In this document: piece after piece, positions 56,267-64,000 of the stretch
Layout: the number at the start of each line of letters is the position of its first letter
Numbering within the stretch: the stretch's first letter is position 1
Assembly (NCBI GenBank): GCA_037039685.1
Contig: JAWNGF010000003.1
Coordinates: forward strand, 3,942,571 to 4,006,570
Reading direction: 5' to 3'
DNA length: 64,000 nt
DNA from: Ceratobasidium sp. AG-K
Taxonomy: Eukaryota; Basidiomycota; Agaricomycetes; Cantharellales; Ceratobasidiaceae
Program-made: the position numbers and the translations under genes
The notes under the pieces: generated by a model
Databases searched by the model: none
What the model was told of the DNA's origin: nothing
What the model saw: only the letters and a program-made list of their open reading frames with translations

Positions 56267-56710
56267 CTGTTTTTGAGCCTTTGTCATTATAGCGTTGTAT
56301 AGGGACCTGGTGTCTGTGTTCAACCACCCATGTACAAGTATATGCGCTTATATTTGGATTCAATAAATGAAGATAATGCAAGAAAAATTGTGAGCTGATC
56401 GCAGAATTTCTGTAAGATGTCCTTACACGAGGGTGGACAAGTACATTGTGGACCCAAATGGGGTTAAACATAAACTTAGCCTTGAGCCTATCATCTTTAT
56501 TTGGCTTATCGAAGTGACGATGAACACGCCACGGATAATTGTACTACACAGCCCAAGCGCCCACGCCGATCGCTTCTGATGGGCCATCGAGCGCAGTTGA
56601 AATTTACACTTCACAACCAATCACGAGCCCCCTTTCTTTACCAATCCAAAGCACACCGGCAGGTATTTTATGTTCTGAACCATGTCTCTTTGCTAGATTC
56701 TCCCCTCTTC
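56267..56710. other. Intergenic region upstream of the NACHT-WD40 gene
   Basis: Contains the 3' flank of the F-box gene and the NLR promoter/leader. An open frame starts before the chosen NLR ATG but has no family features. Nothing else was seen. Confidence 0.4.
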
Positions 56711-59700
56711 ATGATCCCTAAAAAACGGTCATTCACCACCTGGTTTGGTGTACCTCCTCCTAACAAGCGCATGAGGTCTCCAATTGTCGCAACCAGGCCA
56801 ACTGAAACACCGGGCCTGGATGACTCGAAAAGCTTATCCTCTGATTCGTCCTCAACGAGTTCTACCAATTTAAAGCCTATTCGCGAGAATACAAAGGTTG
56901 CCGGATATGCGGTGTTGTCGACGCTCAAAGGCTCGATGAGAATGTTGCAAAAGAGTTGCAAGGTTTTCCCACCCCTTTATTCGGTTGCTGAAACGCTGCT
57001 CGAAGTTCTCGACTCTATAGAGGTGGGTATTTGGGAGTTGTACAGCATGTGCTGACGCATGGAAATAGTCTACCACAAAGGATGACTCGGAGCTTCTCCA
57101 AATGGCATCAGAATTACCTCAGTGGACGGTTATCTTATCAAGCTATCTATCCAACTCATGCTCAGAGGAGCAATTTCAGTTAGCCAGAACTCTAGCAGTG
57201 TGAGTCATCGCCAGCCGGAAGACATAGTGTTTTAGGAACTGAGTCCTTTCGTTGAAAAGTGATATTCAGCGGCAGGCAGACAACCTCAAGAAATACCAAC
57301 AGTGTACAATAGCCAAACAACGCATTTTGGATCCTCAACAGACCGCAGTTCGGCTGAAGCAATGCTACCACTGCATTCAAACGTCGTTCCGCCAGCTCCA
57401 GGTATAAGAATCGGGCCTGAACCGTTGAATATCATCTTACCACACTGCCAGGCGGATACAAGCTTGACTACATGGAGGATTACCCACGACCATTGGCAGG
57501 TACAGCAATGCTCCCTGATTAATACAATTCCCACATCTGACACCTTAGCCACAGGGCTCGAAGCTGAATGAATTGCTCCCATCCCATAATGCGCGGTATG
57601 ACTCGGTCTTTGCACAGAAGGTTGAGCGATGTGAATGCCTTCGGAATACCCGCGTTAGGGTACTGGATATCATACGCCGTTGGATATACTCTTCAGGTGA
57701 TACGAACATCTATTGGATAAACGGAATGGCTGGAACTGGCAAGACGACCATAGCATTTACCATTTGTTTGGAACTGGAACAGCGCGGGCAGCTTGGTGCA
57801 AGCTTCTTTTGCTCTCGTGCGGGTTCAGACTGTCGAGACCTGAGCCGCTTATTCCCCACTATTGCGTATCAGCTCGCACAGAAATTCTACCCGTTTCGGT
57901 CTGCACTCTGCCGAATACTCAATAGCGCCGATTCCAGCATTTGCCAGCGTAATTTATCTGTGCAGTACGAGCGCCTCATTAGGGAACCATTAATGGAAGC
58001 AGGCGATATGCTACCGAAAGGTATCATAATTGTGATTGATGCACTCGACGAATTTGCAGCTCTGGGGGCTTTAGAATCCTTGCTACACACCCTCCGTTAC
58101 GCAGCAGATTTACCTGTTCGGTTCTTTCTCACAAGTCGCCCCGACTCCTTCATACCGAATGTGCCGCAGGGCTGCAATGACCAACCCCATTCCGTACTAC
58201 ACCTCCATAACATCGAAGAACATCTCGTTAAAGCCGATATCGAGACATACTTGACTGTATCGCTATCCAAAATTTCCCTCACCGATGATCAAATCAAGCA
58301 ACTTGCTGAACAGGCAGGTGTTTTATTCATTTACGCAGCCACTGTGGCAAAATATGTCCTTGCTGGTTGCCTTGGTGCCAATACCTCCGCTCGTCTCGCT
58401 GCTGTTCTGTCCAAGGATACTAACACGCGAAGCAACAAGAAACATCAAGAAATCGATCGGTTGTACAAGACCATCATCGACAGGGTGCTGCACGACGACC
58501 AACTGGAAGAAAGCGAAGTCGATCTTATTAGACAGGTTTTGTGGACGGTAGTGTGTGTAAGGGAGCCCGTGACAAAGGGGACTTTAGCAGCCTTACTTAA
58601 CGTGGACAAAAGTCAAGTCTCGATAGCACTGCAGCCGTTACAGTCAGTGTTGCACGTAATGGAAGATAGCGAAGTCGTATCCACTCTACATGCGTCATTC
58701 CCGGATTTCATCCTCAACGCCAAACGCTCGGGGCCCCAGCTATGCTGCGATGAACCTACACAAAGCAAACACCTTGCGACACGTTGCTTTGAAATTATGG
58801 CAATGCAGCTGCGATTTAATATTTGCGACCTCGAAACTTCATATCTCTATGATTACCAAGTAATTGATCTCGACAAGCGTATCGACGATAGTATTTCAGT
58901 GGAGTTGTTCTATGCTTGCCGATACTGGTCTCAACATTTATCACGCTCGAAGCTCTGCGATCGAATTCTATCCCGCCTCGACACCTTTTTGCACAAACAC
59001 CTATTATTTTGGATGGAGGTGCTGAACCTAAGAAGGCAATTAGGGAAAGGAGCAAGTTCACTGACCGAGGTTCACGACTGGCTACTTGTGAGTGCGCTAT
59101 AAGCCCGTGGTTGCCATTACATTGATCGTGTTATACAGAGGGACCATGAAATCTCGGAGATCATGACTTTTACCAGTGATGCGCGTGCATTTCTGTTGGA
59201 TCTCACAACGAACCCAGTTTGTCTAAGCACACCGCACATTTATATCTCGGGTTTGCCCTTGGTGTCTAAGAAAAATAAGGTGTGGCAAGCCTACTGGGAA
59301 CGAACGCAAGGGTTGCTTCGGGTTGATGGAACCTTACAGAGTAGACGGCATAAGGCCGCACCAACCCACTCATGGACCGCATACAAGGACAAAATCCCCT
59401 CTACAGAACCACGCTCTCACCCTTTTGAAGGTCATACCACCTCTGTCACATCAGTTACGTTCTCGCCCGATGGCAAGCTGATTGCCTCTGGTTCTCGCGA
59501 TCGTACTCTACGTCTGTGGGACTCGCGCAGCGGGGTTCCATCCATTGGGCCGTTTGAAGGGCATACGAGCTGGGTTACCTCTGTTGCGTTCTCGCAAGAT
59601 GGTACTCGCATCGTGTCTGGGACTTGGGACAAAGAAATCCGGGTATGGGATGTACATAGTGGCGGACTGCTCATAGGTCCACTAAAAGGCCACAAGGATA

Positions 59701-60545
59701 CTATCACATCTGTCGTATTCTCACCCGATGGTACGCGCATCGTGTCTAGCTCTGATGATCAGACAATTCGGGTATGGAACTCGGAGACCGGCAAACCAAT
59801 TCTCAGCTCACTCGAAGGCCACACTGATTCAGTCAGGGCGGTTTCAATCTCTCCCGATGGTACTCGCATTGCATCTGGCTCGCAAGACTGCACCGTTCGA
59901 GTGTGGGACATGCGTAGCGGGAAATTGCTTGCTGGCCCGATTGAAGGGCACACCGACCGCGTCACATCTGTCGCCTTCTCACCTGATAGTGCCAGCATTG
60001 TCTCTGGTTCCGACGACTGCACAGTTCAGCTGTGGGACTCACGCACCGGCTCTCAGCTCGACAAACCGCTCATTGGCCACACTGGCTTAGTTACTTCTGT
60101 TGCATTTTCACCCGATGGTACATTGGTAGTTTCAGGTTCAGAGGACTGCACGATTCGCGTATGGGATATCCGCGCTCGACTTTTCAAACCATTAGAAGGT
60201 CACGACAGCTCTGTTACATCTGTTGCTTTTTCGTCAGACGGAGCACGCGTCGTATCCGCCTCGCTTGACGGGACTATCATGGTCTGGGACCTTGAAAATC
60301 CTCATTCACAGTCATTGACTTCCGGTTCGTGGTACATTGATGACGAGAATGGTTGGGTCATGGATGACAGTCTTCAAGTACCATTGATCTGGCTTCCACC
60401 CGAGCTGCATGATGTTTTTCCAAGACCGCCAAACTCTACACTTATCCGGCCCGACGGGTCAATTGGCGTTTCCTGGAACGACACACTGCTCCTGGGCGAA
60501 TTTTGGCACCAGTGTTATAAAACCCCTGGTGTTGAGCCTACTTGA
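56711..60545 (+). CDS. NACHT-WD40 STAND protein (fungal NLR-like)
   Basis: NLR-like signal-transduction ATPase, a class linked to heterokaryon incompatibility and defence in fungi. The start MIPKKRSFTTWFGVPPPNKR is followed by a Ser/Thr-rich segment, then short exons (helical 'LQMASELPQWTVILSSYLSN' and 'RQADNLKKYQQCTIAKQRIL'), each joined by GT-AG introns with frame kept. The large exon from about 57550 has NACHT: Walker A 'INGMAGTGKTTIAFTICLEL', Walker B 'GIIIVIDALDEFAALG', and 'SRPDSFIPNV' as sensor-like region. After an intron near 59092-59140 comes the linker 'STPHIYISGLPLVSKKNKVW', then seven WD40 repeats (59430-60294) and a tail '...VEPT'. The propeller is the likely ligand-sensing end and nucleotide exchange the switch. 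It is bordered by F-box genes on both sides. The same architecture is truncated in the 2.0-4.8 kb gene. Confidence 0.9.
59430..60294 (+). repeat. Seven WD40 repeats in the NLR-like gene
   Basis: Repeat starts run GHTTSVTSVTF, GHTSWVTSVAF, GHKDTITSVVF, GHTDSVRAVSI, GHTDRVTSVAF, GHTGLVTSVAF, GHDSSVTSVAF, spaced about 120-129 bp and ending in RVWD-like motifs. The copies are unusually alike at protein level, most with SPDGTRIVSGS cores, so the array is a high-identity repeat and a likely site for repeat shuffling. One full beta-propeller. Confidence 0.9.
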
Positions 60546-62161
60546 GGAGTAGCACTTGTTTTATCATATTACTTCGTCTATTCCTTATCTTAGGCTCGGT
60601 GTTTTCTGTTTGCTCGTGCTACGCCTTTGTCATATTTTTGCTTTGTCTACGAATCATGTTCTCGAACCTGTACAATGTATAATCAGCTCACTTGGATCAA
60701 TAAAGGCGCGCGCACGTGTCAAATCATCCAGGTCATTTGTTCTCATGAATATCAAACCTCGCCAAGTGACTGTGAGTAACAAATACCTAAAGGAACAGAT
60801 AAATCTAGTAATGAATACCGGGAGTGCCTTGGGAGCGATTCCCGCCTCCTTGGTTTGAGCTTAAATGCGTACGAATAGCGATCCTAATTGCGTATATATG
60901 CAATTTCGTGAGGGACGCAGTCCAGATATATATGTAGTGTGACTTTTATAAGTTTGAAGGTCCGCGATAATGGCCGAATTGGGTTGAACTTGGGACACCT
61001 GAAACACACGAGCTATTAGCAGTCCCCAAGTGATTTATCTTAGAGAGGAGCCCCAGCGCGTGACCACCCACCTATTCGTTACAGTACGCGGTGGCTACGG
61101 TGCGAGGGAGGTAACGCACACGTTTCGTACCTTCCACAGAACTAGCGCTCGGAAACACCCGACCAAAAATATGCCGACTCCCGAGTTCTCGTTAGGTTGG
61201 AACTTGGCAGGGGTCGGTTGATCGTCCTCGAGTCCCCACGGGGAGGATGGCACCCCAGAAGAGGCCAGGCAGATCTTCCTAGCATTCGCAACGCGGCTGG
61301 TTTTTCCACCCTATACTATGGCTCATAAAGGTGGACAAGCTTTCGCTGCTTCCACGCTCTAGAAGGTGAATAGGGTCAGAGGGAGCTCGAGTAAAATCGG
61401 ACTCTATCGATCTCTCTTAGTCTTGGGGTAGCTCGCCCATAATTAGGTATTCTGTTGGGAGAGCGCGCAAGGTCTCGGGATAATGAACCAAGCAGGAACG
61501 TGAAGTGGATAAGAAACATAGGCGAACTAGCAACTAAATGAGCGACAGTCAACCCAAGGCATCATAAGATGATGATAGGAGCATCTGACGTCAGTCCTAA
61601 TCCGGACATTTACCCTTTGGCCAGGTCCCGCGCAGCATCAGTACCCACGTGCCGTTCTTCTGGCGAATCTACAGGGACGGTCGCCGTCGTTGCTGTAGGC
61701 CACGAGTCTGACTGCACCCGCGATCTGATTGGATGGTTAGCCCGAGTCGAACCCCAAACCGTTATGTGTCTGTCCCTTCTGTCATAGTTCACAATTCTCA
61801 AGCTCCGCTCCACCATGTCGAACATACAGGGTGTGTATCAGCTGATTTGACTTCCAATGTGAAGGTGTTCAAGCAAGTATGTCATTATTGTGGTACTCGC
61901 GGGATAATTGCCTCAAGACTGGGAATGGCGTCATCCACGCAAGGGCAGCTCAGAGCGATGCCCATATGGGTACCAGATGCCGATTACCGGTGCAGCGTGG
62001 TTCGGCCGATGTTCCACCTGCATTGATATCCGCGGGGACGCCACAAGGGACGCGAATAGCATATCCGTGCGTATTAAATACGCCTTGTTCGACTGTAATC
62101 TCTCTACCTCCCCACAACCCATTTTGAACCTTGGTTCCACCCTATTATAACAATTGCGCCT
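60546..62161. other. Intergenic region, duplicated F-box 5' flank at its end
   Basis: About 1.6 kb. No gene was recognised. The last ~600 bp (from about 61560) resemble 54060-54580 upstream of the other F-box gene, in the same order, which indicates that promoter and gene were duplicated together. The first kilobase shows no recognisable feature. Confidence 0.5.
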
Positions 62162-63793
62162 ATGATGATAGAGGACTTTCGCGCGGGTAGTTTATTGAGG
62201 GTCGCTCTGGAGCAGTATGCCACTGCCTGTTCTGGAATGGCTCAACACTGTGCCCCCAACACTGCGCTCGAGGGTATCCCCTACGAAATTATTGACGTCA
62301 TACTTGGGGGAACAAAGCTGCTCGACTCATATCAGACAAATTTGGAACAAGCGAAGGCAGCCATCGATCAAACACGCACCCGCATTCCCAAAGTGGCTCC
62401 TATCAATACCCTCCCAACAGATATCTTGAGCCATATTTTCGCCTTGACTGTCGGGTCACGATCATGCCGTCAAGAGAGCCCAGACGACCGCCAAACCTCT
62501 CGGATATCCCCCGAAACTCTGTCTCACGTCTGCTCCCATTGGCGAGAGATTGCAGTTCACTCGCGGTCACTTTGGCGTCATATCGATTTTGCCTTGACGA
62601 AGGGGTATCCGTCCAATCACCTGCTTCTCGAGCGTGCCGCAACCTTTGTCGCTCGGTCGAACCCCGTCCCACTCGATATCCATATTATTGGCCGACAAAT
62701 GACCAGGTCCCGCGAAAGTATTACCATAGACCCCGATGCCGAGGCATTCTGCTCCTCCATCGTTCCCCGAGCGAGGTCGATTAACTTTCCTGGGCAGCAT
62801 CCATTCTACATTTACCAACCAATCATTTGCGACTACTTCAAAGAGGGTGCTCCTGGGACATTGACCGAACTTATTAGCACCGGAAACCACCGCCCCAACT
62901 TTTTATCCTTTGGCGGAACGCCTGAAGCGCTTTTCAGCCCCGATGGCCAGTCACCTGACAGTTTATCCCGGATTGAAGAACATCTGCTCCCTATCCGGGC
63001 ATTGGGCTTGGTTGGAGTCCACTTTCACTGGGATAGCCAGGCCTATCATGGTCTGGTGGAACTCCGTCTTGCTCCTCTCTCGGGCAGTTTGGGCTTTTCT
63101 ATTACGCGTTCGCAACTTGCGAAAATCCTAATCAATAGTCCCCACCTACGCACACTTGACCTGGGTCTCGAAATTGTGGATTCAGCTCCTCAAGAGGCAT
63201 CCAATGAAGGAGTGGAACTCCAAGGCTTGGAGGTACTAGATCTTCGCTCAACACGATGCACACACTACGACACCATCTTGCAGCTCATCTCCCCGGGCTC
63301 CAAACCGTTACGAGTCTCCCTGGCATTCTCCGCTCAATACCTTCCATTGCTATTCAGCACTACGACCCGAGACTTCCTGAATCGTGCGAATACTACGCAT
63401 CTTCACGTCGAATCCACCAGTCGAGAGTGGCTCGAGCTCCACCAGATGGTCCGGTCTCTATACGTACCCAAACTCAAGGCCCTGTCTTTGGAAAGATTCG
63501 CCCTGGAAGATTTTCAGGACTATCACCCCCTACAACCTGCGCCGCATGAGACGCATTCAATCGGTGCATATGGGTCAAGGGTGCTTCCTGGCTGCTCTCG
63601 ACTCGAGTCGCTCCACTTGACGAGCTGCGATATCAACCTTGGTTACCTACACGGATTGGCGGAAAGGTTCCCAATTCGAATGTTGAGGATGACGGATTGT
63701 TCGGTTTCGTCCAACGCGGGAGGTTGCTCTCCAGCGAAGGACTTGGAGAATAAGCTACGCGAGAGCATCCCTGTGGTTGAAGTATCAGAATGA
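62162..63793 (+). CDS. F-box-like protein, intact (543 aa)
   Basis: Single-exon paralogue of the 54590-56266 gene. Start MMIEDFRAGSLLRVALEQYA; leader 'GIPYEIIDVILGGTKLLDSY', 'AIDQTRTRIPKVAPINTLPT'; F-box-like 'DILSHIFALTVGSRSC'; 'RISPETLSHVCSHWREIAVH'; then 'ARSNPVPLDIHIIGRQMTRS', 'LLPIRALGLVGVHFHWDSQA', 'LRTLDLGLEIVDSAPQEASN', 'LRSTRCTHYDTILQLISPGS', 'LHLTSCDINLGYLHGLAERF'. The end is 'VVEVSE', shorter than the paralogue. A second ATG three bases later could also be used. No disruption was seen. Divergence from the paralogue is spread over the gene but is greatest in the exposed linker segments, as expected if the receptor surface changes. SCF receptor by family; target unknown. Confidence 0.85.
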   Translation: MMIEDFRAGSLLRVALEQYATACSGMAQHCAPNTALEGIPYEIIDVILGGTKLLDSYQTNLEQAKAAIDQTRTRIPKVAPINTLPTDILSHIFALTVGSRSCRQESPDDRQTSRISPETLSHVCSHWREIAVHSRSLWRHIDFALTKGYPSNHLLLERAATFVARSNPVPLDIHIIGRQMTRSRESITIDPDAEAFCSSIVPRARSINFPGQHPFYIYQPIICDYFKEGAPGTLTELISTGNHRPNFLSFGGTPEALFSPDGQSPDSLSRIEEHLLPIRALGLVGVHFHWDSQAYHGLVELRLAPLSGSLGFSITRSQLAKILINSPHLRTLDLGLEIVDSAPQEASNEGVELQGLEVLDLRSTRCTHYDTILQLISPGSKPLRVSLAFSAQYLPLLFSTTTRDFLNRANTTHLHVESTSREWLELHQMVRSLYVPKLKALSLERFALEDFQDYHPLQPAPHETHSIGAYGSRVLPGCSRLESLHLTSCDINLGYLHGLAERFPIRMLRMTDCSVSSNAGGCSPAKDLENKLRESIPVVEVSE

Positions 63794-64000
63794 GTAGGAG
63801 CTTTGGAGTGGCGCGACCTTTGGGGCTGGTTGTAATTGGTACTTTGAACTTTCACGATTCGCACTGTACAATAGGGACTGGATATCTGTGTTAGATTACA
63901 AATGTAAAATTATGTGCACACTACATTCACATCAACGGGAACGACCACGTGGTGAAGTTTACTGACGATCACGACAATTTTCGCAAGTGGGCCTCGCCGC
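63794..64000. other. 3' flank at the window edge
   Basis: About 200 bp after the last F-box gene. No feature was recognised before the edge. Confidence 0.4.

Overview
This is a eukaryotic, fungal window. Almost every gene is split by short introns of about 50-60 nt, several annotatable only as spliced exons. The recurring families (NACHT-WD40 STAND proteins, F-box-like proteins ending in leucine-rich segments, GMC oxidoreductases, an integrase-core protein with the basidiomycete-type 'VDQHDKWK' and 'TQSDPGTENYG' motifs) point to an Agaricomycete. A Rhizoctonia/Ceratobasidium-like species is my best inference, not something proved here. I found no rRNA, tRNA or CRISPR.

Layout. 0-5 kb: the 3' two-thirds of an integrase-core gene running off the left edge, then a NACHT protein that lacks its WD40 propeller. 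5-15 kb: mostly housekeeping or conserved genes, namely a ~1017-aa unknown protein, a secreted proline-rich protein built of phase-1 exons, a Whi5/Nrm1-like GTB-motif protein, a SUZ-domain protein and U3 snoRNP protein RRP9 (the last two share a ~195-bp divergent promoter). 15-20 kb: decayed kinase remnants and a many-intron GMC oxidoreductase with one apparent frameshift. 20-26 kb: RAD6-type E2, FAD synthase and two unknown proteins. 26-31 kb: three tandem NADP-dependent alkenal (MDR) reductases. 31-35 kb: ribosomal protein L4 and a metallo-beta-lactamase-fold protein.

34.8-45.5 kb is a tandem F-box family array on the minus strand: one copy split by a 2,592-bp CACTA-like DNA transposon, two intact copies and one decayed copy. 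45.9-53.5 kb holds an alcohol-oxidase-type GMC protein, GDP-mannose 4,6-dehydratase and an ArfGAP. 54.6-63.8 kb is an accessory block: an intact NACHT-WD40 gene flanked on both sides by closely related F-box genes whose upstream sequences are also alike, so the block looks like a segmental duplication.

Main observation. The transposon at 36,086-38,677 has 28/35-bp terminal inverted repeats starting CACTG, a 3-bp ATG target duplication and no visible transposase. Removing it with one copy of the duplication rejoins the two halves of the F-box gene in frame at 546 codons, the size of its intact neighbours (545 and 549). Other points worth checking are the truncated NLR at 2-4.8 kb, the alternating exon lengths in the secreted protein, the GMC frameshift, and the F-box/NLR/F-box arrangement.
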